Of a DNA stretch of 64,000 bases, positions 17,022-25,327 are shown one piece after another; positions within the stretch are counted from its first letter, which is position 1; each line of letters begins with the position of its first letter. The position numbers and the translations under genes were made by a program. The notes under the pieces are model-generated. The model had not been told where the DNA came from. It saw nothing but the letters and a program-made list of their open reading frames with translations, and searched no databases. The stretch is from assembly GCF_036388275.1 (NCBI RefSeq), contig NZ_DASVSF010000110.1, positions 216,543-280,542 of the forward strand, read 5' to 3'. The stretch is from Longimicrobium sp. GTDB lineage: Bacteria > Gemmatimonadota > Gemmatimonadetes > Longimicrobiales > Longimicrobiaceae.

Positions 17022-18157
17022 AAATCCTTCTCGTCGGTGACTATCCGGCGGACCCGCTGCTGGGATCGGCCAAGGTCTACTACAAGCTGGGGGAGTCGTT
17101 TCGCGAGCTGGGGCACGAGTGCGACGTGCTCCTGCGCCCGGACATCGGCGACACGCCCGAGAATTGGCGGGTGCGGCAGGTCGTGTCCGCGCGGATGACG
17201 GAGCGGGCCATCCGCCGCGCGATCCGCGAGCGGGGGCCGTACGACGTGGTGGATGTGGCCAGCGGAGAAGGCTGGCTGTTCGCGCTGCGGCGGGAGAAGG
17301 GTGGCGGACCGGCCGTCATCAGCCGATCGCATGGGCTGGAGCACCTGAACTACCGGCGCACGCTGGACGACGCGGCAGACGGGCTGACCTCCAAGGGATG
17401 GACGCGGCGGATCTACTATCCCACGGTCCGCCTGCCGCAGGTAGCCGCCGCGGCCCGGCTGGCGGACGCGCTCATCGTGCTGAACGAGGGAGATCGGAAC
17501 TTCGCCCTGGATCGCGGGTGGCAGCCCCGGGACCGCGTGCACGTGGTGGCGCATGGCGTGTCCGAGCGGTTCCTGGCCGACGCGCCGCCGCTGGACGCAC
17601 CGCGAGGGCAGGGGGTGCTGTTCTGCGGATCGTGGGACGCGGTGAAGGGCGCCCCCTACCTGGCCCACGCAATGGCGATCCTCGCGGAAACGGGCGACGC
17701 GCCGCGGCTGACCATCCTGGGCCCCGGGCTTCCAGAATCCGCCGTGCTGGAGTCGTTTCCTGCCGCCGCGCGCCCATTCGTTCGCGTGATCCCGCGCGCC
17801 CCCGAGGACGAGGTGATGCGGCACTACCGCGAGCACGACCTGCTGGTGATGTGCTCCACGTACGAGGGCTTCGGGATGGTGGTGGTAGAGGCGATGAGCC
17901 AGGGACTCCCGGTGATTGCCACCCCGGTCGGCTGCGCGCCGATGGTGGTGCGCGATGGCGAGAACGGGATGATGGTCCCCGCGCGCGATCCTGCCGCCCT
18001 CGCCGCCGCCATCCGCCGGCTGATGGTGGATGCGTCCAGCCGCCGCCGCATGGCGGGCCACGCGGGCGCATCCGCGCGGCAATTCACCTGGCGCGCCACC
18101 GCCGAGCGCACGCTTGGAGTCTACCGGGAAAGCGTCGCTCTCCGCTCCCGCCGCTGA
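17018..18157 (+). CDS. GT4-family glycosyltransferase
   Basis: 379 residues, GTG start overlapping the upstream stop. N-terminal DYPADPLLGSAKVYYKL loop, a SRSHGLEHLNY segment near residue 108 and donor-site motif TYEGFGMVVVEAMSQGLPVIA near 281-301 with both E-x7-E glutamates. It is the last gene of the polysaccharide locus; its stop lies only 10 bp from the stop of the convergent patatin gene, and no terminator hairpin fits in the gap. Confidence 0.88.
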   Translation: MKILLVGDYPADPLLGSAKVYYKLGESFRELGHECDVLLRPDIGDTPENWRVRQVVSARMTERAIRRAIRERGPYDVVDVASGEGWLFALRREKGGGPAVISRSHGLEHLNYRRTLDDAADGLTSKGWTRRIYYPTVRLPQVAAAARLADALIVLNEGDRNFALDRGWQPRDRVHVVAHGVSERFLADAPPLDAPRGQGVLFCGSWDAVKGAPYLAHAMAILAETGDAPRLTILGPGLPESAVLESFPAAARPFVRVIPRAPEDEVMRHYREHDLLVMCSTYEGFGMVVVEAMSQGLPVIATPVGCAPMVVRDGENGMMVPARDPAALAAAIRRLMVDASSRRRMAGHAGASARQFTWRATAERTLGVYRESVALRSRR

Positions 18158-18167
18158 CGGAAATGCC

Positions 18168-19775
18168 TCAGGCCTCGTTCAACTTGGACCACTCGCCCTT
18201 GAGCGTCTGGAACAGGTGGTTGGCCGGCGTGCCGGGGACGGCGTGAGCGGGTTTGTCTTCGATCAGGTGCTTGAGCAGCACGAAGCAGACGCTCGCCTCG
18301 CCCACATCCACCAGCGGCCGGAACTGGACGTTCTGATCGAACCAGAGGGTCGTCCCCATCTTTGCGGCCCGGTTCACGTTGTCCAGCAGCGCCGGGCGCG
18401 GCTTCAGCCACGGGTGAGCCCTGTACAGCTCGGACTGGTCGCAAGCGAGGACGTCAATGGCGTTCGCCATCCGCCTGCCCGTGTACTTTTCGTCGCTGTA
18501 GACGTGGTCGTACACCAGCTGCCGCACGCGCTGCATGAAGATGGACGAGGTGAGCTTCAGCAGTGAGCCCGCGCGCAGGCCGGCCATGGAGATGATCTCG
18601 GGAACCGTGAGCCGACGCAGGGCGGGCCATGCCTCCACGCCCACGCTGTCGTGGATCTTCTTTTCCGCCAGCCCCGCCATCTTCCGTCCCCACGCCAGCC
18701 CACCGGCAAGCACCAGCATCAGTACAGACACGAAGCCGTAGACCACCACGTCCAGCCCGGTCAGCTCGCCGGCCCTGTGCTCGGCCGCGGCGTGCATCCC
18801 CAACACCACCAGGGAGACGAGGGTCAGCAGGAACACCGCCCATCCCGCCAGCAGTAGCCTGTTCAGCGTCAGGAACCCGCGGCGCCGGGGCGCCGCGGGC
18901 ACGTTGTAGATGTTGTCCTGGTCTACGCTGACGTCGGAGATCAGCAGGGTGGCCGCGGGGGTCTTGTCGTACACCTCCACGAGCGAATCGACGCCCTGGT
19001 TGTCGTAGATGCCGCCGTCCATCAGCGGCAGCCCGGGGGCGCCGAACTTCGGCCCGAGCGCCTGCAGCGCGTTCGGCAGAGGGAAGTCGGCGGGCCAGTG
19101 GAACTGCTGGGGGAAGACGAACGGCTCGAACCCGCCCGGAAAGCACGACGAGGCCGCGACGATGTCGGCGAGGCGGATGTGCCGTGCCACCTCGCTGCCC
19201 ACGCGGTACTCGCCATTGCCAATGGGGGCGAGCGGGTCGGGACTGCGCCGGAACCGGAAATCCACCCCCGTGTGGAACTCGGTGGAGTTGAAGATGGCTT
19301 CCTGCAGCTGCAGCCTCTCCGGCGCCGCGTCGAGCACCTCGCCGAAGCGCCGCTCGCCGAACAGCGCCGGGTCGGCGTACACGTCCGCGGCCGAGCGGAT
19401 CAGGCTGGGCATTTCGCCCTGGTGCTCCGCGCGCCGCGAGGTGAGGTCGTCCAGCGCCAGGCCGATCACGTTGGTGCGCTGCACGAAGTCCGAAAAGGAC
19501 GCGTCGAACTTGTCGAACGGCACCCCGTCCAGCAGGCTGACCGTCCAGGCCATCCCCACGATGGACCCACCGGAGACGGTGGACAGACCCACGACATCCT
19601 TCAGCAGCCCCGCGCGGTTCAGCAGGCGCAGCGTTCCTAGGTGAAACGCCGCCGCACGGTATCCGCCACCAGAGAAGGAAATGGCGAGTGGCCCCAGCGG
19701 GCGCGCTTCGGGGTGCTGAACGGCCGACGGAGCGGGTTTCGCGGCGCTTGGGCGCGTGGTGGAGAGTTCGGTCAT
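18168..19775 (-). CDS. Patatin-like phospholipase with C-terminal membrane segments
   Basis: 535 residues from ATG 19775 (the frame is open further upstream without conserved content). The oxyanion-hole motif SGGGYR is at 35-40, the nucleophile segment STVSGGS at 65-71 (probable Ser68) and the catalytic-Asp motif LMDGGIYDNQG near 251-261, so the Ser-Asp dyad is intact. Residues about 290-345 contain two hydrophobic helices, followed by about 185 mostly soluble residues. It should hydrolyse acyl esters at the inner membrane. The lipid substrate is unknown. Convergent with the polysaccharide locus, divergent from the methyltransferase. Confidence 0.85.
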   Translation of the reverse strand: MTELSTTRPSAAKPAPSAVQHPEARPLGPLAISFSGGGYRAAAFHLGTLRLLNRAGLLKDVVGLSTVSGGSIVGMAWTVSLLDGVPFDKFDASFSDFVQRTNVIGLALDDLTSRRAEHQGEMPSLIRSAADVYADPALFGERRFGEVLDAAPERLQLQEAIFNSTEFHTGVDFRFRRSPDPLAPIGNGEYRVGSEVARHIRLADIVAASSCFPGGFEPFVFPQQFHWPADFPLPNALQALGPKFGAPGLPLMDGGIYDNQGVDSLVEVYDKTPAATLLISDVSVDQDNIYNVPAAPRRRGFLTLNRLLLAGWAVFLLTLVSLVVLGMHAAAEHRAGELTGLDVVVYGFVSVLMLVLAGGLAWGRKMAGLAEKKIHDSVGVEAWPALRRLTVPEIISMAGLRAGSLLKLTSSIFMQRVRQLVYDHVYSDEKYTGRRMANAIDVLACDQSELYRAHPWLKPRPALLDNVNRAAKMGTTLWFDQNVQFRPLVDVGEASVCFVLLKHLIEDKPAHAVPGTPANHLFQTLKGEWSKLNEA

Positions 19776-19992
19776 GGCGGGTTGGGAGCAGGGAGCGGTG
19801 TGGCGGAGGGCGGGGGAATGATCGGTCGCAAACGGCCACCGGTCAAGACGCGACGCCGTCCACGAGCACCAGCCGCCACCGGGAGTGCTGGTGCAAACCG
19901 CGCGCAAGTCCCAGATTTGCAGAAGACGCACCCATCGCGCTTCGCCTGGGATCGGCGGAGGCTGTGCATCCTTTTCGCGGAGATTGGTTCGA

Positions 19993-20586
19993 GTGCAGAA
20001 GACGACCGGGTCGCGGCGCGACCAGATGCTGCTGTTCGCCCGCAACTTCCTGAAGCATCCCCGGATGCTGGGAAGCGTGATCCCCAGCTCGCGGTTCCTC
20101 ATCGACGGGCTGCTGAAGCACCTGGACTTCAACCGTGCCCGGGTGATCGTGGAATATGGGCCGGGCGTGGGCACCATCACTACGCACGTGCTGAAGCGCA
20201 TGCATCCCGACGCGAAGCTGATCGTCATCGAGATGAACGACGACTTCGTGCGTTTCCTGCGCGAGAACGTGCCCGATCCCCGTCTTCACGTGGTGCACGG
20301 CTCCGCCGCCGACGTCGGTCCGGAGCTCAAGAAGCTGGGCCATGACCGGGCCGACTACGCCATCTCGGGGATTCCGTTCAGCACCATGCCGCCCGAAGTG
20401 CGCGCCGACATCCTGCAGAAGACCAACGCGGTACTGAACCCGCAGGGCGCCTTCTTGGTGTACCAGTTCTCGCCATCGATCGGAATGCACCTGGAGCGCG
20501 CGTTCGGCCAGGTGACGCGCACCTTCGAGCCGCTGAACATTCCCCCGGCGCAGCTGTACGTGGCGCGCCCGCGCGCGGTGGCGTAA
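19993..20586 (+). CDS. PmtA-like SAM methyltransferase (phospholipid N-methyltransferase type)
   Basis: 197 residues from GTG 19993; an in-frame TTG at 19984 and ATG at 20026 are alternatives. The opening FARNFLKHPRMLGSVIPSSR is characteristic of PmtA-type enzymes that methylate phosphatidylethanolamine. SAM loop VIVEYGPGVGTITTHVL follows, then VIEMNDDFVRFL. The SGIPFSTMP segment replaces the NPPF/NLPY motif of nucleic-acid methyltransferases, as in PmtA. Relatedness to rRNA dimethylases such as KsgA is an annotation hazard. Neighbouring patatin phospholipase hints at lipid metabolism, by context only. Confidence 0.78.
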   Translation: MQKTTGSRRDQMLLFARNFLKHPRMLGSVIPSSRFLIDGLLKHLDFNRARVIVEYGPGVGTITTHVLKRMHPDAKLIVIEMNDDFVRFLRENVPDPRLHVVHGSAADVGPELKKLGHDRADYAISGIPFSTMPPEVRADILQKTNAVLNPQGAFLVYQFSPSIGMHLERAFGQVTRTFEPLNIPPAQLYVARPRAVA

Positions 20587-20663
20587 GCGGGATCGAGTTG
20601 GCTGGGGCGATCGCTCCAGCCAGGAGATGGAAGCGTTGATGAATCCGCAGCGGCAACCGCTAA

Positions 20664-20709
20664 AAGCCTCACCCCCGAACGGCCAGCAACGCCGTTCAGG
20701 GTGAGGCTT
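20664..20709 (+). terminator. Hairpin after the methyltransferase
   Basis: Outer arms AAGCCTCACCC (20664-20674) and GGGTGAGGCTT (20699-20709) are exact complements, with an inner GAACGGC/GCCGTTC extension. No T-tract follows on the plus strand. It starts about 80 bp after the stop. Confidence 0.55.
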
Positions 20710-20790
20710 CGGCTATGTGCCGGTTCGCTCGAGCGCCGCGAACCCCGTTGCGCGTCCCGTCCGGGTTCACCCACACGCGCACCGCACCTG

Positions 20791-21180
20791 CCGAAGCGCG
20801 ATCGAATTCTCCCCTCTCCCGCTTGCGGGAGAGGGGCCGGGGGAGAGGGCAGCCGGGGCATGCGCCGGCTCACGTCGAAACGCCCGGACCCGTCAACCCA
20901 GCCCACTCACCAGAACCAACCTCACGCACGGCACTAGCTCCCTTCCCCCGTGCAGTTTGCGGGGAAGGGTTGGGGATGGGGGGCGCCCGCCCGCGCGCCG
21001 CACCTGCCGAAGCGGGATCGAGTTCTCTCGCTTTCCGCTGCACGGTACCGGCGAGGCCTTGCATTCCGCGCCGCTGCCGCGCCCAGGTTTGTTCGTGTTC
21101 CAAGCGAGATCCTTCGGCCCGCGGAGTGGGTGCTGCGGGCAAGCGGGGCGCGCTTGGGCCTCTGGATGACAGATTCCAGC
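20791..21180. repeat. Intergenic repeat block: modules B, C and D
   Basis: Gene-free 20587-21360 is largely repeats. Module B is at about 20791-20884 and module C, in reverse orientation, at about 20936-20992. Module D, from the CCGCTGCCGCGCCCAG stretch through GATCCTTCGGCCCG to CTCTGGATGACAG, lies at about 21072-21172. Short frames here are repeat-encoded, not genes. Confidence 0.8.
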
Positions 21181-21275
21181 TTTGAAGTGCTCCCCTCTCC
21201 CGGCGCAGTTTTCCAAGGGTCGGGGTCGGCGGAGGCGGCCCCTCGCATCCGCCCCGTGTCGGCTGGTGTTCCGCG

Positions 21276-21305
21276 TTGACACCCGCCCGCACCACGGGGT
21301 AACTT
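21276..21305 (+). promoter_or_regulatory. Promoter of the pyr operon
   Basis: TTGACA (21276-21281) and TAACTT (21300-21305) with an 18-bp spacer. The leader to the pyrR ATG would be about 50 nt, too short for a classical PyrR terminator-antiterminator, and no T-tailed hairpin is visible in it. Confidence 0.6.
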
Positions 21306-21360
21306 TCGCGGAATCCACACTCCGTCCCGGACCCCCTTCCCGGAACCCCGAAACGTATCG

Positions 21361-21915
21361 ATGGCAGAGTCCCAGCGCCGCACGCTCATGGACGCCGCCG
21401 AGGTGGAGCGGGTCCTGGCGGGCATGGCCCAGGAGATCGTGCGCATCACCGGCGGGGGCGACCTGCTGCTGGTGGGCATCGAGCGCCGCGGCGTGCAGCT
21501 GGCCGACCGGATCGCCCACGCCATCTCCGCGGCCGGTGGCGAGGCCCCGGCCACCGGGTCGCTCGACATCACCCTGTACCGCGACGACCTGATGACCGTG
21601 GGCCCGCGCCCGGTCGTCGGGCAGACGCGGCTGCCCACCGGCGGCATCGACGGGCGGCACCTGGTGATCGTCGACGACGTGCTGTACACCGGCCGCACCG
21701 TACGCGCGGGGCTCGACGAGCTGGCCGACTTCGGCCGGCCGGCGCGCATTCTCCTGGCCGTCCTCATCGACCGCGGCGAGCGCGAGCTGCCCATCCAGGC
21801 CGACGTGGTGGGCCGGCGGGTGGAGGTGCCCCGGGGCGGACGGGTGGAGGTGCTGGTTCCCGAGGTGGACGGCAGCCTGGGCGTGGAACTGGTTTCGCCG
21901 GAGGCGGCCGGCTGA
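21361..21915 (+). CDS. pyrR: PyrR bifunctional pyr regulator / uracil phosphoribosyltransferase
   Basis: 184 residues, normal for PyrR. N-terminal LMDAAEVERVLAGMAQEI aligns with the family start, GIERRGVQLADRI follows near residues 40-52, the DITLYRDDL segment is near 76-84 and the PRPP loop HLVIVDDVLYTGRTVRAG near 100-117. Usually binds pyr mRNA when UMP is high and has weak uracil phosphoribosyltransferase activity. It heads pyrRBC and its TGA shares a base with the pyrB ATG. No attenuator is seen in the short leader, so control might act on translation or elsewhere. Confidence 0.94.
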   Translation: MAESQRRTLMDAAEVERVLAGMAQEIVRITGGGDLLLVGIERRGVQLADRIAHAISAAGGEAPATGSLDITLYRDDLMTVGPRPVVGQTRLPTGGIDGRHLVIVDDVLYTGRTVRAGLDELADFGRPARILLAVLIDRGERELPIQADVVGRRVEVPRGGRVEVLVPEVDGSLGVELVSPEAAG

Positions 21916-22892
21916 TGGCGCATCCGACGGTGCCGTACCTGGGCAAGGACCTGCTGGGGCTGGAAGGGCTTTCCCGCGAGCAGATCACGGCCATCCTGGA
22001 CACGGCCGACAACTTCAAGGAAATCTCGGAGCGGCCCATCAAGAAGGTGCCGGTGCTGCGCGGCAAGACCATCGTCAACGCCTTCTTCGAGAACAGCACC
22101 CGCACCCGCATCAGCTTCGAGTTCGCCGAAAAGCGCCTGGCCGCCGACACGGTGAACATCTCCAGCACCGGCTCGTCCGTCGCCAAGGGCGAAACGCTGG
22201 TCGACACGGCGCGCAACCTGGAGGCCATGCGCATCGACATGGTGGTCATCCGCCACGGCGCCTCGGGAAGCGCGCAGTTCCTGGGCGAGCGCATCGCCAG
22301 CAACGTCATCAACGCGGGCGACGGCAAGCACGAGCACCCCACGCAGGGGCTGCTGGACCTGCTGACCATCCGCGACCACCGCGGCCCGCTGGACCAGCTG
22401 AAGGTGTGCATCTGCGGCGACGTGCTTCACTCGCGCGTGGCGCGCTCCAACATCCACGGGCTGCGGAAGCTGGGCGCGCAGGTGGCCGTCTGCGGCCCCG
22501 CGACGCTGCTCCCGGCCTGTGTCGACGAGCTGGGCGTCACCGTGTTCCGGCGCATCGAAGAGGCGATCGAGTGGGCCGACGTGCTCAACGTCCTTCGCCT
22601 GCAGCTGGAGCGGATGAAGGGCGGCTTCATCCCCTCGCTGCGCGAGTACAACCGCGTCTTCGGCGTCACGCGCGAGCGGGTGGAGGCTGCCCCGCGCGAC
22701 CTCCTGATCCTTCATCCCGGCCCCATGAACCGCGGCGTGGAAATCGACAGCGACGTGGCGGATGGCCCCCACAGCGTGATCCTTCAGCAGGTGACCAACG
22801 GCGTGGCGGTGCGGATGGCGGTGCTGTACCTCCTGGCCGGCAACGCGCCGGAGCAGTCCACCGCGGTGCGTTCCACGGGGAGCGCCGAATGA
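21915..22892 (+). CDS. pyrB: Aspartate carbamoyltransferase catalytic chain
   Basis: Joins carbamoyl phosphate and aspartate in the second step of pyrimidine synthesis. 325 residues. The carbamoyl-phosphate loop STRTRISFEFAEKRL is near residue 60, HPTQGLLDL near 142, LRLQLERMK near 228 (variant of LQxER) and HPGPMNRGVEI near 267. No pyrI regulatory chain is adjacent, so it is probably the unregulated trimer type that may associate with dihydroorotase. It overlaps pyrR by one base and pyrC by four (ATGA). Confidence 0.95.
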   Translation: MAHPTVPYLGKDLLGLEGLSREQITAILDTADNFKEISERPIKKVPVLRGKTIVNAFFENSTRTRISFEFAEKRLAADTVNISSTGSSVAKGETLVDTARNLEAMRIDMVVIRHGASGSAQFLGERIASNVINAGDGKHEHPTQGLLDLLTIRDHRGPLDQLKVCICGDVLHSRVARSNIHGLRKLGAQVAVCGPATLLPACVDELGVTVFRRIEEAIEWADVLNVLRLQLERMKGGFIPSLREYNRVFGVTRERVEAAPRDLLILHPGPMNRGVEIDSDVADGPHSVILQQVTNGVAVRMAVLYLLAGNAPEQSTAVRSTGSAE

Positions 22893-24187
22893 GGCCCCTG
22901 CTGATCCGGGGCGGCCGCGTGGTGGACCCCTCGCAGAAGCTGGACGCCGTCGGCGACGTGCTGCTGGCGGACGGGCGCGTCGCTGCAATCGGCGAACGGC
23001 TCGACGCGCCGGAGGGCGCCGAGACGCTGGACGCGTCCGGCCTCGTCGTCGCCCCCGGCCTGATCGACGTGCACGTGCACCTGCGCGAGCCGGGGCAGGA
23101 GCACAAGGAGACCATCCGCTCCGGCGCGCGCGCGGCCGCGGCGGGCGGGTTCACCGCCGTCGTGGCGATGCCCAACACCGATCCCCCCGTGGACGATCCC
23201 GCCGCGGTCGGCTTCGTCCGGGCGCAGGGGATGGCCGCCGGCGCCGCGCGCGTCTTCCCCACCGGGTGCATCACCGTGGGGCAGCTGGGCGAGCAGCTCA
23301 CCGAGTTCGGCGAGATGATGGCGGCGGGCGCCGTGGCGGTGACGGACGACGGCAAGCCCGTGGTCAGCGGCGGGATGCTGCGGATGGCGCTGGAATACGC
23401 GCTCACGTTCGACCTGCCCGTGGCCGTCCACGAGGAAGATCCCACGCTGTCGCGGCACGGGTCGATGAACGAGGGGATCATCGCCAGCCGCCTGGGACTG
23501 ACGGGCATTCCCAACGCGGCCGAGGACGTGATGATCGCCCGCGACCTGATGCTCGCCGAGCTCACCGGCGGGCGGCTCCACGTGCAGCACGTTTCCACCC
23601 GCCGCGGCGTGGAGCTGATCCGCGAGGCCAAGGCGCGCGGGGTCCGGGTGACGGCGGAAGGTACGCCCCACCACTTCACCCTGACGGACGCGGCGGTGGA
23701 GGCGTACCGCACCGACGCCAAGATGAACCCGCCCCTCCGCTCGGCCGCCGACCGCGACGCGGTGCGGCAGGGCGTGGCGGACGGAACGCTGTGCGTGATC
23801 GCCACGGACCACGCGCCCCACCACTACGACGAAAAGGAGCAGGCCTTCGAGGACGCTCCCAACGGCATCGTGGGGCTGGAGACGGCGCTGGGGCTGAGCT
23901 ACACGGAGCTGGTGGAGACGGGGCTGATGGAACTGGCCACGCTGATCGAGCGGATGAGCTGCGCGCCCGCACGGTCGATGTCGCTGGCGGGGCTGGGATC
24001 GCTGGCCGTGGACAGCCTGGCGGACGTGACGATCCTGGACCCCCGCATCGAGTGGACGGTAGATCCGCGGACCTTTTTGTCCATGAGCCGCAACACGCCG
24101 TTCGGAGGGCGCCAGCTGCGCTGCCGGGCGGTGATGACCATCGTGGGTGGCAAAACCGCCTGGCAGCTGGAAGGGAAGCAGGGATGA
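22889..24187 (+). CDS. pyrC: Dihydroorotase, type I
   Basis: Zinc amidohydrolase closing carbamoyl aspartate to dihydroorotate. 432 residues. Metal ligands are in IDVHVHLREPG (His62 and His64 region), a TDDGKP aspartate instead of a carbamylated lysine, AVHEEDP and HVQHVST histidines, and the catalytic ATDHAPHH aspartate. The aspartate variant is the Aquifex/Bacillus-like type I that often complexes with PyrB, matching their adjacency here. ATG overlaps the pyrB stop. Confidence 0.94.
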   Translation: MRPLLIRGGRVVDPSQKLDAVGDVLLADGRVAAIGERLDAPEGAETLDASGLVVAPGLIDVHVHLREPGQEHKETIRSGARAAAAGGFTAVVAMPNTDPPVDDPAAVGFVRAQGMAAGAARVFPTGCITVGQLGEQLTEFGEMMAAGAVAVTDDGKPVVSGGMLRMALEYALTFDLPVAVHEEDPTLSRHGSMNEGIIASRLGLTGIPNAAEDVMIARDLMLAELTGGRLHVQHVSTRRGVELIREAKARGVRVTAEGTPHHFTLTDAAVEAYRTDAKMNPPLRSAADRDAVRQGVADGTLCVIATDHAPHHYDEKEQAFEDAPNGIVGLETALGLSYTELVETGLMELATLIERMSCAPARSMSLAGLGSLAVDSLADVTILDPRIEWTVDPRTFLSMSRNTPFGGRQLRCRAVMTIVGGKTAWQLEGKQG

Positions 24188-25305
24188 GGGAAGTGGTGCC
24201 CAGGCCGTTCCTGCCGCCGCGCGTGGACCCGCGCGCGTTCTGCGGGCCGGCGTACCCGTGGCCGCGCGTGTGCGACCTTCGCGACGACGGCCGCGAGGTG
24301 ATCGCGTGCTACGTGGTGCACGAGAAGAACCGGCGCGAGACCAAGGCCGGCAAGCCGTTCCTGGAGTTCGTCCTGGGCGACGCCTCCGGCAGCGTGGCCG
24401 CCATGATGTGGGACGACGCCGAGCGCTGCGACCGCCTCGTCGCGGCCGACGACGTGGTGGGCGTGCGCGCCCGCGTGGGCAGCTACCGCGAAAAGCTTCA
24501 GCTGACCATCAGCTTCATCGAGCCGCTGGAGGTATCGGACGACGACCTGGCGATGTTCCTCCCCGCGTCCCCGCGCGACCGCGGGCAGATGTGCCGGGAG
24601 CTGGACGCGCTGATCGCCACCGTCTCCGATCCTCCGCTGCGGACGCTGCTGGCGCGGTGCGTGGGGGGCAAGACGCCGCTGGGGCGCACCTTCCGCATCC
24701 ACCCCGCCGCCAAGCGCAACCACCACGCGTACCTGGGCGGGCTGCTGGAGCACTCGCTGTCCGTCGCCAGGGCGGCGGACCGGATGTGCGCGCACTACCG
24801 CGAGCAGGGCGCCGTGTTGGACCGCGACCTGCTGGTGGCGGCCGCGCTGCTGCACGACGTCGGCAAGGTGAAGGAGCTGGCGGCGCGCCGCACCTTTTCG
24901 TATACGGACGAGGGGCAGCTGCTGGGGCACATTCTGCTGGGGCTGCAGATGGTGACGCGCGAGGCCGAGAGCATTCCCGGCTTCCGGCCCGACCAGCTGC
25001 TTCACCTGCAGCACCTGATCGCGAGCCACCAGGGCAAGCTGGAGTGGGCCAGCCCCAAGATTCCCATGACGCTCGAAGCCATCCTCCTTCACGCGGCCGA
25101 CGAGCTGGACGCCAAGATGAACTCGGGGATGGCGATGGTGTCGGCGCTGGAGCCTGGCGCCTGGACGGGCTTCGACCGGCACCTGGAGCGCGCCCTGTAC
25201 CGCCCGCCCGAGCCCCTGGGCGACGCGCCGCCCCCGGCGGTGCTGGAGCCCGTTTCGCCCCAGGCGTTCGTGAAGGACGTGATGCTCGACATGTTCCGCG
25301 GCTGA
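24184..25305 (+). CDS. YhaM-like 3'-5' exoribonuclease: OB fold plus HD domain
   Basis: 373 residues. Residues about 30-115 read as an OB-fold nucleic-acid-binding domain (FLEFVLGDASGSVAAMMWDD), and residues about 180-320 as an HD phosphohydrolase: HHAYLGGLLEHSL supplies the first histidine, LLHDVGKVKEL the HD pair, and HAADELDAKM a later aspartate. This order matches YhaM/CBF1-type exoribonucleases that trim RNA and sometimes DNA. ATG overlaps the pyrC stop (ATGA), so it is translated with the pyr operon, though a metabolic reason is not obvious. Confidence 0.85.
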   Translation: MREVVPRPFLPPRVDPRAFCGPAYPWPRVCDLRDDGREVIACYVVHEKNRRETKAGKPFLEFVLGDASGSVAAMMWDDAERCDRLVAADDVVGVRARVGSYREKLQLTISFIEPLEVSDDDLAMFLPASPRDRGQMCRELDALIATVSDPPLRTLLARCVGGKTPLGRTFRIHPAAKRNHHAYLGGLLEHSLSVARAADRMCAHYREQGAVLDRDLLVAAALLHDVGKVKELAARRTFSYTDEGQLLGHILLGLQMVTREAESIPGFRPDQLLHLQHLIASHQGKLEWASPKIPMTLEAILLHAADELDAKMNSGMAMVSALEPGAWTGFDRHLERALYRPPEPLGDAPPPAVLEPVSPQAFVKDVMLDMFRG

Positions 25306-25327
25306 CGCAACGGACGGAAACCACGAG

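Noticed and set aside
21306..21360. PyrR-type attenuator in the pyr leader
   Set aside because: The leader after the promoter is about 50 nt and has no T-tailed hairpin.
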